Assembly (NCBI RefSeq): GCF_025766255.1
Contig: NW_026516767.1
Coordinates: forward strand, 62,001 to 126,000
Length of the DNA: 64,000 nt
Origin: Zychaea mexicana
Taxonomy: Eukaryota; Mucoromycota; Mucoromycetes; Mucorales; Lichtheimiaceae
Direction of reading: 5' to 3'
Shown: piece by piece, positions 24,310 to 33,700 of the stretch
Layout of the letters: every line of letters begins with the position of its first letter
Numbering within the stretch: position 1 is the first letter of the stretch
Made by a program: the position numbers and the translations under genes
The notes under the pieces: generated by a model
Told to the model about the DNA's origin: nothing
What the model saw: only the letters and a program-made list of their open reading frames with translations
The model's database searches: none

Positions 24310-24708
24310 GTTGGAGGCGGGACTAATGAGGATAATGGAGGAAGGAGAAAAGAAAAAGGTAAGGAAGGGGTTAAAAAGAGGTGTAAGAGGGCGGAGAGAA
24401 GGAAAGGGTTACTCGAAAAATAAACACTGTATTCCAGGAACGCACGATACAAAAGTATACTACGTGCAGAGTGGAGTAGGAGGAGTTGTACTTTTTTTTT
24501 ACACACACACACACACACACAGAGCCAAAGAAGCTCCGGGCTGGGTTACTATACCCGATGATTGGGTGTTACCCAAAAAGAAACAAGGGCGATTCCCACT
24601 AATTAGTGGGACGGGATCGTTCTGTAGATCTTTCGGAAGTCGTATTCCGTTGCTTAATTATTATTTTTTTTATATATGCAGTTCCAATTTTCTATAGGAT
24701 GCGTGGTT
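24310..24708. other. Intergenic region with (AC)n microsatellite
   Basis: About 400 bp between tandem minus-strand genes. A run of about nine AC units lies near 24501-24519 after a T9 tract. No gene is seen. Confidence 0.7.
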
Positions 24709-26347
24709 CTAATAGTCCAGAGCAACACGAAGCTTCTGATCCTTCAAGCCGTTGGCAATGTTGTCGATGCAGATGTCACCCATCACTTCACGCGCTTCAA
24801 TGGTTGCACTGCCTGTTGAAGAGAACGCCATTGTAAGCACATTGTCGGGTTTCTTTGTCCTACCTTTGAAAAAATAAAGAATCGTGCTATATTTACCAAT
24901 ATGAGGAAGAATCACACAATTATCCAACTTGAACAATGGGTGATCAGTGGGAAGAGGCTCAGGCGTTGTGACATCCAAGCCAGCACCGGCAATTTGGTTC
25001 TCCTGTAAAGCACGGACTATTATATACATGGATGATCATGGTGGGGGGGGAAGGCCTTTATCAGTAACTCATCCTCTTAATGGACATCCAGTCATATGCA
25101 GTTGTTTTGACCTACCCAAATCTTCCTGCTTAACAACACCACCACGAGCAGAGTTGACAAAGATCTAGTAACAATTTCAAGTTTAGTTTTTCATTAGTTC
25201 TCTACAGCATCATATTGTTTAGACTTACAGCAGTTTCCTTCATCTTCTTAAAAGCATCATAATTAAACAATTCTTTGGTCTCGGGAGTCAATGCACAGCA
25301 TGCAACCACATAGTCCGATTCTTTCAAGAGCTCGTCCATTGAAGCAAACTCGGCTTTACCCTTGAGTTCAGCTTTCTCACCACGACCCCAATACAACACG
25401 CGCTCGACGCCAAATGCACGCAGACGGTTGGCCACAGCTTGTCCAATACGACCCATACCAACCATACCGAGCGTCTTACCGGCAAATTGGTAACCGCAAA
25501 GCCAGTTGGGTCGCCATTCACGCCACTACAATATTACATCAATACATGCAAGCCTTATTCTGATTACGATCAATGACGCCATACCTCGCCATTCTCGGCT
25601 GCTCTGATACCCTGTTTACAGAAATTAGATCGTGAAGACATTTCATTGTTGATGTCCGCATAATGATTTACCTCCTTCATGCGTCGTGCAGCAGCCAATG
25701 TGAGCAGTACAGTCAGATCGGCGGTTGCGTCAGTCAAGACGTCGGGGGTATATCCAATCTTGACGTTGTTCTTCTTGGCCGTAGCAAGATCAATGTGATC
25801 ATATCCCACACTCATCGTGGTCACAACCTTCAAATTGGGTCCTTTACAAAATAAAACATCGAGAAAAGTTCATCTTCTTCTAATCCATATCCATAAATAT
25901 GTATCAATGTGTGTGTGTATATATAACTTACCTGCTGCTTCAAACAATTCCTTATCAATCTTGTCACCCAACACACATAGTAAGCCTTCGGCGCCTGTGA
26001 ATATTCACATATAAGCAAAAAAAAGAAAGAAGGAATAGCCTTATACTATCAGTTTTCTTTTTTCTTCTCTCTGTCTTTATTTTTTTTTTCAAAAGCGTGT
26101 TGTCTTTCAAACCTTGAACGTCCTTTAACAATGTGTCGCGTGGCATGAGCGAATCCTGTGGCCATTGAATCAAGTCGAAATCCTGAGCCTTCAAACGCGC
26201 CTGAGCGTGTTCAGGCAACACACGTGTAGCAACGACTTTGGGAGCAAGTGCTCGAGCGTTGCTATGGAAATAATTGGCAAGTCGCTGCTGTTGCTGGAAG
26301 GCATGACGGAATGCCGTCTGGTTACGGATCGCTGATCGAAACGCCAT
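24709..26347 (-). CDS. Glyoxylate/hydroxypyruvate reductase (GRHPR type)
   Basis: NAD(P)H-dependent D-2-hydroxyacid dehydrogenase reducing glyoxylate to glycolate and hydroxypyruvate to D-glycerate. Multi-exon gene starting MAFRSAIRN. The first about 35 residues are rich in Arg, Gln and Ala without acids ([20 protein letters not shown]), a likely mitochondrial presequence. The substrate domain includes [19 protein letters not shown]. The Rossmann glycine motif is [20 protein letters not shown]. Catalytic residues are in place: Arg in the NSARGG-type segment near 25.13-25.2 kb, Glu in [10 protein letters not shown] and His in [16 protein letters not shown]. The protein ends [10 protein letters not shown]. 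Junction example: [17 protein letters not shown]. Neighbouring genes suggest no pathway link. Confidence 0.92.
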
Positions 26348-28198
26348 TTTTTTTATTCGTATAAAAAGAGAAAAGAAGGTGTACTATCTGTTCCTGGAAC
26401 CTCCCCCCGCATTTTTTTTTCGGGCAATCAATTTCGCCACATCTGGTGTATAAAATGAACTCTATCAAAAAAACGAAATATACCCTCAACACTCATGTAA
26501 TAACCAGAGCCAAAATTAACCGACTGTGTATATGCAGGATATGTTGAGAAACGAAGTATTTTAAAATAAAAAAAACTCAAGTAAATACATATAGCACCGA
26601 GATGCTCCTTTAGAGGATACATTTTCATTTAGATAGGGCGATTAGGACGTTCGACAAAGCGAGCAAGTTCTGTGCGTGTTACTAATTGTGATGGGATTTG
26701 ATAATTATCAACAAAGATACCACTGACAATCATCGATATATTGCTTGTATGATAATAACAATGCTATTCTTAGTTTGAAGAGAGAGCATGGATCCTGCTG
26801 AGGCAATGCATACTCATCATGTGAAGCAATCATTGATACCAACAAAGATGCTCCATTGTTTTGATGTACATGATAGTATTTTGTAAATACTATACTAGAA
26901 CTCTGAATGCATCAATCTTGTTCATTGTATGTAACTTATTATTAGCGCTTTGACCGTTCCAGCGTGTGCGCACGGTCCTTCCTGTGCTAGGTATTTTTCC
27001 ATTACCCTTTTGGCTACTCCTATGAAATTTAAAAGCGTGTTTTGTGTTGCTATATATCTTATGGGGTTGTCAGATTAAATACGGCTCCAGTCATTCAACG
27101 AATCGATGGGCGCAATGACAAGACCAGCATCCTTCTATATCGAGCATTTAGATCCGGAAAGACCGGATTTCCTTGAGTGATTCAACGGAGGCTCAATTGT
27201 TGCAATTGCAAAAATAAGTGTCCAATAGCGTCACTACTTTGGCCTATTCATGCAATATTTTCTTATATAAAAAAAAAAAAGAGAGAGAGAGGGAAGGAAC
27301 CAAAAGTCTTTTTGCACATGGCTCGCAGGAAATACTACAATAATTTAGGTCCTTCTGGTTTACCCAATGAACTCCTAGGCAAAGTCGTCTGTATGTACCA
27401 AAATAAAACTCATAAGCAGCTGTAGTGTAAGTCGCTGTGCTTGTAGAGACCTGTATTTGCGTCAAGTTTTGATTTTCTTGGTCAAAAAATTTATTGTTCA
27501 CGAAGAAGAAAAGCTGATTCATTATTGTCACAACGTGCACGATGTCAATGCGTTGGCGCTTTGACATTGTTGAACGATGGGTGTCGAGGAGGAAGAAGCA
27601 GGATGGACTGTTGGCAATAAAAAGGAACGTCTTAAGGCCATACAATTATTGGGATACATAATGAAAAGGTCGTAGATAATATATAGAACAACTTCATGGC
27701 ACATAATGGCATTTGAGCCACGGCCAAGTAGACATGTTATCTGCAATTTTAAATTTGGCGCTAGACAGATATACAGCACATTCGAGCAATAAAAAAGAAT
27801 TGTGATTATTAGTATGCACTGCTTCACCACTTCATCATGATCATTAAAAGTCATATGAGTCGTACACAACACGCTTGCACGCTACTTACAACATGTCGTT
27901 GTAGATAGTTATGCAGAGCGTATATAGTACAGTATTCCAAAAGGTTCATTGCGTAAGTCTACAAAACAAGCTTGTTAAAAAAGACAATGCACGCCGTAAA
28001 ATAGGATATCAGTGTACAGTACAGTCATACACTGAGATACTCGCAAGTATTGTAGCTCGTCGTATAAATGTACATCAAAGGGTTAGTTTTTTCCATCGTC
28101 CAATATCATATTATAGCTCAGTAAATGTGTATATTAACAACGCTCAATAATTTAGTCAAGTTGTTTGCCATAGCATTAAATGACTGAGGATTGGTTTT
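26348..28198. other. Intergenic region, no convincing gene
   Basis: About 1.85 kb of AT-rich DNA. A short plus-strand start at 27319 (MARRKYYNNLGPSGLPNELL) resembles the beginning of an F-box motif, but no splice choice gives a continuing domain, so it is at most a remnant. The right edge is the host flank of the LINE insertion. Confidence 0.5.
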
Positions 28199-28213
28199 TC
28201 AGGTACATCAGTT
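28199..28213. repeat. LINE target-site duplication, left copy
   Basis: TCAGGTACATCAGTT, identical to 42271-42285. It lies immediately outside the poly-T run that is the element's poly-A tail read on the plus strand. The last TT overlaps the tail, so the duplication is 13-15 nt. Confidence 0.9.
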
Positions 28214-28228
28214 TTTTTTTTTTTTTTT
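28212..28228 (-). other. Poly-A tail of LINE
   Basis: 17 T residues on the plus strand, i.e. a 3' poly-A tail for the minus-strand LINE. It sits about 165 bp past the ORF2 stop and next to the target-site duplication. Confidence 0.85.
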
Positions 28229-28392
28229 ACAGGCGCGCAACAAATTATTGCGTCGGTTTTTATTTCAAGTCACGCGCATATTAAATATGAGAGGTGAGGA
28301 GAAGAAGCTAAGTAGCGTTTGACTAGTTGGCGATAGAAGGAAGATTTTCTTGGGTGCGGGTTAACAAAAGAGAATGAATTTGCGTAATAATG

Positions 28393-29407
28393 TTATCGGG
28401 AACGAAGGGAGAATTGTTTAAAACAAAGCGCCAGTGGGCGTTCCAAAGACATTCTAATATACAGCTGGTAGTTATATCTGAAGGGAGACGGGGAGCATTT
28501 TGGGGAAAAATACAGGTGAAAGATGGCATTGTGTACAGCAGATTCTGTAACAGATTGTAATAGTAGGTCGGGCCACACGGAGCACCAGATCGACCATTTG
28601 CGAGGGCATTGGTACAGGAAATGAGACAAACCATCTTCATCTTGGTTACAAATTGGGCATACAGCGGATGTGAATTCGGAGGGCATAATTGAATTTAGAG
28701 TTTTACGGCATGAAATCTTATTGAGAAGCGCTCGATACCAAACATTTCTTGCTGTTGGCGATATCTTCAATCGCCAGAAGGTATCCCATTGTCTAGGTGT
28801 TAAGATCGTATTTTCCCAGACTTCGACGTGTATAGACTTGTCGATGATTGCTTGTCTGAGTTCTTTTGCTGTGATCGTGGTCAATTGTTTATCTTGGACC
28901 TTGCACCATGCTCCCAGATCGACCGCCTTATGTTCACGGATAGCGGGATCAATAGAGTTGTGAAGAAGATGCCTCGGGATCAAAGTCTGAAACACCGCTG
29001 AATGGAATCCCAACTCACCCAAGTCCAAGAAGCGAACCAGTAGACCCAAAAGGCGCGGGTAGATCAAGAATTCCGTGGCGAGCCGTCTCCGTAAACAGCC
29101 ATTCGCTAAATCAAAGATGAACAAATCATCCATTAGGATCCTGTGTTTGGCGATGCGTCGTAAGCATACGTCTAAGGTTTTGGTGAGCGGGCGCTGTGTC
29201 GGCGTTATGGCATCTAGGACGTGCAGTTGTAGAACTGTAGCAGTCGGTATGAGTTTGGGATTGATAGTCAACCGTATAATTGTCTAAGGCCTTGCATAGC
29301 TGATTTGAGAAGCTGACGGGTTTACTCATTGAAGCGGTCCGAAGTCGGGGAAATAGGAGACACATACAGTAATTTCGATCGGGAGGAAAGGAATTCGTTG
29401 CATGACT
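28393..29407 (-). pseudogene. LINE ORF2 C-terminal region with zinc-knuckle
   Basis: A frame of 292 codons (29271-28393) encodes the conserved region downstream of the reverse transcriptase in fungal LINEs, with LTPRQWDTFWRLKISPTARN, WYRALLNKISCRKTLN and the zinc-binding motif CPICNQDEDGLSHFLYQCP. Between 29407 and about 29285 the homologous reading continues in other frames (for example MQRIPFLPIEI) with stops, so there is at least one frameshift and one stop. It cannot give a functional ORF2 alone. The zf-RVT-type assignment is by motif. Confidence 0.82.
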
Positions 29408-30153
29408 CTTATACAATCTCACGACAAGACATCTAGATAGCAAGTATTACATATGTAGCCGTTACATCATACGTTCCAATATGCCCACCCTTTCCTCTTC
29501 GCCTTCAGCTCCTTGTTTCCTCTACATTCGTGAACCAAAGGAAGCATTTCTCTTTAAAAACAGTGAAAACTACTGGCATACCTTATAGACTTTGAACGTT
29601 TTATATAAAAACGTCAGGCCTATAAGATAATTTGAATAACTCAAAAGTGGAAGCGGACGATTCTCACAAGATCTCAAAAGTCCAGTGGTAATAATTCGAT
29701 CGTTGCTGCTAACAGATGCCTGTGCATATCTTAACTACCCTGATTTGTGGCTAACAACATTTGCGGTGTTTCTATTGTAAAGTTACTGTTACCATCGTAT
29801 TATGTAATCACCAAGTTCCCTTCTCGCTGACGCACTGGCCAAGAAACCTTGACACGGTGCCTGGAAGATCTAAGCGGAGACCCGTATGTGAAACATTCCA
29901 CGCATAAAGAAGAAATCATGCAGCGCCATAACGACGGCGACGACGACCGTTTCCATAGTACTTGTACTTCTCTAGCCCTCCAACCCCTTTATTTCTCTAT
30001 TTATTATAGCTTCGCTTCATTCAAAGCGAGCATAGCTGAGAAAAAAAGTTGTTACGTCACGCGTCTAGCGGATATTCAATTATCTATTGTTATTAAGAAG
30101 AGAGCAAACTTTCGCTTTTTCTTCTTCACCAACGTTATTGTTTCAAGTTCAAC
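29408..30153. other. Left part of the insertion and upstream region of the repeat gene
   Basis: About 750 bp with no supported gene. It holds the presumed promoter and leader of the 30154 gene, with a pyrimidine-rich TTTATTTCTCTATTTATTATA stretch near 29990-30007. Confidence 0.5.
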
Positions 30154-32307
30154 ATGAAGTACAACTACGATCGCATTTACATTGACCACCTCCACCGCCG
30201 TGTGTTTGAGCCCTGCTTCTATGAAGCCCCCACGTTACCGCTCCTTTGGGAGTATTATCCCTGGAAAACCGTTGGTATTGCCATCGTCGTCATTTTGGTT
30301 TGCATTGTCTGCGTTCCTTTCTGTCGGCCGGCGCGTCCCTTTGTTGCTGCAACGATCAAGTTGCTAGTTGCCCTGGTTGCGTTTGTCGCCTTGACAATCG
30401 TCCGTTTTGTCCTCCCGTCTCCGCCCGCAAAGCAGTTTTATCTGCGTTTGCCACCATCACCACCGTCTCATGCCGCTTCCACTCATCCCCGTCTCCATTC
30501 CTCTCCGGGTAATTACCCTGCCGTCAATGGCGAAGAGCTTGGTGCTGCTCAAGCATTGAAAGGAATGTCGAAGGCTAAAGTTGTGGATGTTGTCGCCGTC
30601 GCCGTCGCCCAAGAGCACGTGCAAAGAGAAGAAGTAAAAGCCGCGAAGGATGGTGCCGCGCAAAAGTACGACGTTGAGCAAGCCGCGAAGGACGGTGATT
30701 CCGCGCAAAAGTACGACGTTGTCAAAGCCGCGAAGGACGGTGATTCCGCGCAAAAGTACGACGTTATTGAAGCCGCGAAGGACGACGTTTCCGCGCAAAA
30801 GTACGACGTTCCTGAAGCCGCGAAGGATGGTGCCGCGCAAAAGTACGACGTTATTGAAGCCGCGAAGGACGACGTTTCCGCGCAAAAGTACGACGTTCCT
30901 GAAGCCGCGAAGGATGGTGATTCCGCGCAAACGTACGACGTTGTCGAAGCCGCGAAGGGTGGTGCCGCGCAAAAGTACGACGTTGAGCAAGCCGCGAAGG
31001 ATGGTGATTCCGCGCAAACGTACGACGTTGTCGAAGCCGCGAAGGGTGGTGCCGCGCAAAAGTACGACGTTGCTGAAGCCGCGAAGGATGGTGCCGCGCA
31101 AAAGTACGACGTTGTCAAAGCCGCGAAGGATGGTGCCGCGCAAAAGTACGACGTAGCTGAAGCCGCGAAGGACGGAGACACCGCGCAAACCGACGGCGAC
31201 GAAGAAATGCACGAGGCTGACGATGACGAGCCTGCGGCTGCTGCGCCTGCCACTTATGCCTATCACCACCACTATCAACACCACCACCGTCACCAAGTTC
31301 TTCGATTCCGCCCCTATGCCCATCCTAGCCACCACCATCGTCATCTTCTCCGAAAGCGTCGCCTCCACTCCTCCACCACCACCACCACCACCATCAACAT
31401 GCATATGCCGCCTATGTCGTCCACACATCATCGCCATCATCGTCACCATGTTCTTCGATTCCGTCCGTATGCCCTTCCCAGTCACCACCGCCGTCATCTT
31501 CTCCGAAAGCGTCGCCTCCACTCCTCCACCACCATCAACATGCATATGCCATCTGTGCCTTCCAGTCACCATCGCCACCATCGCCACCACCATTATGTCC
31601 TCCGTTTCGCTCCTTATGTCCTCAACAACACCATCAACCGTCGTTTCCTCCGTCACCGCCGTCATCATTCCCGCACTCCTTCGCTCCGTTCACTTATTGC
31701 CGCCGCCAACCGTCACCATTCTTCCGCAGCCGCCACTGCCATGATCGTCGATGCACCCTCTTCTCCCGCTTCTCCTGTCTTCGTTCCCACCAACACAAAC
31801 TTCGACGTCGACTTTCCGCCTCTTTCCCCCGTCCCTTCACCCACTGCCAGCACCATCACCATCAGCACCGCTTCTTCCCACTCCTCAGCTCCGCAGTCCC
31901 CCTCCATTCCTTTGTCTTCACCCGCCGCCGCCACCGCCACCACCACCAACAACCCCGCATCAGAGCCTCGTGCTCATTATGAAGATGAAGACGACGACGA
32001 ATACGAATACGACGAAGATGACGATGACGAGGAAGCGGTGGAATTCGCTGCCACAATGGCACGAAACCTCGGTCTGGAGATGTACCAGGTCGCGATGCTG
32101 CAGCATCATCTCAAGCATGATGGAGAAGACGAAATCCTAGAATGTCTTCTCATGTTTGCTCACGGCGACAGAGCACGCGCCGCTGAGTTGGAGAACATTC
32201 TGTCGTCGAGTAAGTGAAAGCATTCATTATTATATGGCGTTTAAAAGATTTAACTGCTAGAAAGTGAGCTAACTGTAATGTTTTCGCTCTTAGTGGATCT
32301 GTTATAG
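30154..32307 (+). CDS. Two-TM protein with tandem AAKDG-QKYDV repeats and His-rich repeats
   Basis: I do not recognise a family. Exons 30154-32209 and 32294-32307 close in phase to 689 aa. The intron has a GTAAGT donor, a GCTAAC branch-like site and a CTCTTAG acceptor, and splicing changes the end to ILSSMDLL. Residues 39-57 and 63-86 are hydrophobic membrane segments with a short basic turn between them. Residues about 163-350 are 12 full and one partial repeat of 14-15 residues (AAKDGDSAQKYDVVK and variants), highly charged and probably disordered or helical. Residues about 365-520 are three His/Arg-rich repeats centred on VLRFRPYA and HLLRKRRLHSS. A Ser/Pro/Thr-rich stretch, an acidic run (residues 605-627) and a helical tail (MYQVAMLQHHLKHDGEDE) follow. 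The gene is more GC-rich than its surroundings. Topology and function are unknown. Confidence 0.72.
30640..31190 (+). repeat. Coding minisatellite, 42/45-bp units
   Basis: Twelve full units of 42 or 45 bp begin GCCGCGAAGGA and contain GCGCAAAAGTACGACGTT. Units are nearly identical at DNA level. Two-unit blocks are duplicated (units 4-5 against 6-7 in part, 7-8 against 9-10), pointing to recent unequal exchange. Length always stays a multiple of three. Confidence 0.93.
31255..31720 (+). repeat. Three His/Arg-rich coding repeats
   Basis: Three copies of about 135-165 bp share GTTCTTCGATTCCG and the CTTCTCCGAAAGCGTCGCCT segment. The first two are close to identical and the third has diverged. 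They are separated by CACCAC-type simple sequence of variable length, and all keep the reading frame of the host gene. Confidence 0.88.
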
Positions 32308-33267
32308 CCAGGTGCTTCTGCTTTTTCTCGTCTGGCGTTCTTTGTGGTCGCTCGTTTGTCCGGCGATGTTCGCGTTCGTGTACGTGCGCTCTGGTGAGTT
32401 GTTTATGTGATCTTATCCTAAGCTCTACTTGCTTGATCTGCGTAGATACTAATTAATGACGCTCTCATATCTTTATAAACAGTGCGCACTCTGTGGCTCG
32501 GTGTTGTCTGGCGGTTTCCGCCTTCGTCAGGCGTTGGGGAGCGGTCCGGTCATCTCAGTGGATGTTTCTTTGAGGTAAAGGCAGGATTGAGTTGGCAGTG
32601 GCGGCGGCACTGCTGCAGCCACCGGGGGTTGAAGGGATATGGAGGGGCACATGGGGATAGCGATGATGGTGGAGCCGGTGGTGGGGAGGGGAACAACGCT
32701 CTGGTTGTGTAGGCAGCGGGAATATACCATCGAGTCACATGTACAGCGGCGATTCTTGACAGCAAATGACAACCCAATCGAGCTTGTATAATTACGGTAC
32801 GTACTATGCTTTCTTTAATACCTACAACCATCTTTATAAGAAGAGGCTTACTAACTGATATAAGCTTTTTCCTTTCCTTGTTACCTTCTTCATACTGCAT
32901 TCACCTCGGATGTGGTTTGAAGAAGGCTCCTAGAAACTTAGGAATTTATTCCTTTCCCGGGTTGTCATTCCTGTCAGTTCCAGCTCATGTGGATGGTGTT
33001 CCTGCAGAAGTCCTACCTGTACCAGAGCAATGTTGTTCCTCCAATCCCCGCCACCCGCTCAACCGGAGTTATCCTCGCCCTTTCCATATCCTGGATCCCC
33101 CACCGGTTGTAGTCAGTGTCACGTCATGTAAGTCCAACTCCTTCCTTCACCTTTGCCTCGGGGATTCTGAAGCTGGGGTGTCCGGCTGGGGTGTTTGGCC
33201 AGCGGTGTGTGTGTACGCCGCGATGGAAAGTGTCAGCTTTCCAGGCTAGCCGAGTAAAAATTCGGGG

Positions 33268-33700
33268 TGTTGGAGAATCCCGTCTTTGGCTTGATCACAT
33301 CGTCTGTGTGGTGTTGGTGGATGAATCATGATGATTATGCTGCTACAGGTGGCGTCAGAGTTCCAGGGTTGGTTTCGAATCGAGGACTGACAGAATCCGT
33401 CTTTGGCTTGATCATGCCATTTCACGTGGTTTGATGGATGAATCTGACGGAAAGTCATGATGACTATGCTGCTACAGGTGGCGTCAGATTTCGAGGCTAC
33501 CGAGTAAAAACAACTCTTTACTGGTGTCGATTCGAGGATGGCAGAATCCCGTCTTTGCTTGACCATGCCGTCTCTTGGTATTGGTGGATGATCTGACGAG
33601 CAGTCATGGTGGTTATGCCGGTACTGGTGGCAACAGATTTCCTGGGCTTGGTTTCGAATCGAGGATTGGCAGAATTCCGTCTTTGGCTTGATCAGTCTAT
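33268..33700. repeat. Degenerate tandem repeats, about 120-150 bp
   Basis: Four copies of a unit beginning AGAATCCCGTCTTTGGCTTGAT (about 33271, 33390, 33542 and 33670) followed by GGTGGATGAATCTGACG, CATGATGATTATGCTGCTAC and GGTTTCGAATCGAGG words. Copies differ by substitutions and small indels. They have no coding continuity. Confidence 0.85.

Larger units (their letters stand above)
28212..29407 (-). mobile_element. LINE, 3' segment (ORF2 C-terminus, 3' UTR, poly-A)
   Basis: This is the downstream part of a minus-strand non-LTR retrotransposon. It encodes the C-terminal, post-reverse-transcriptase region of ORF2, then a 3' UTR and a poly-A tail. Its upstream edge falls at TGACT (29403-29407), which recurs at the edge of the 38.1-42.27 kb segment. 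The two segments are collinear and complementary in content, and one target-site duplication brackets both. Confidence 0.88.

Noticed and set aside
27319..27425. Start of an F-box protein (LPNELLGKVV)
   Set aside because: No splice choice continues into an F-box or repeat domain; every continuation meets a stop quickly. At most a remnant.
32806..33249. 147-codon plus-strand frame as a gene
   Set aside because: No motif, low coding character, and it overlaps the start of the noncoding repeats.
33370..33670. GGTTTCGAATCGAGG words as tRNA genes or SINE promoters
   Set aside because: They belong to a tandem repeat, with no cloverleaf and no matching A-box.
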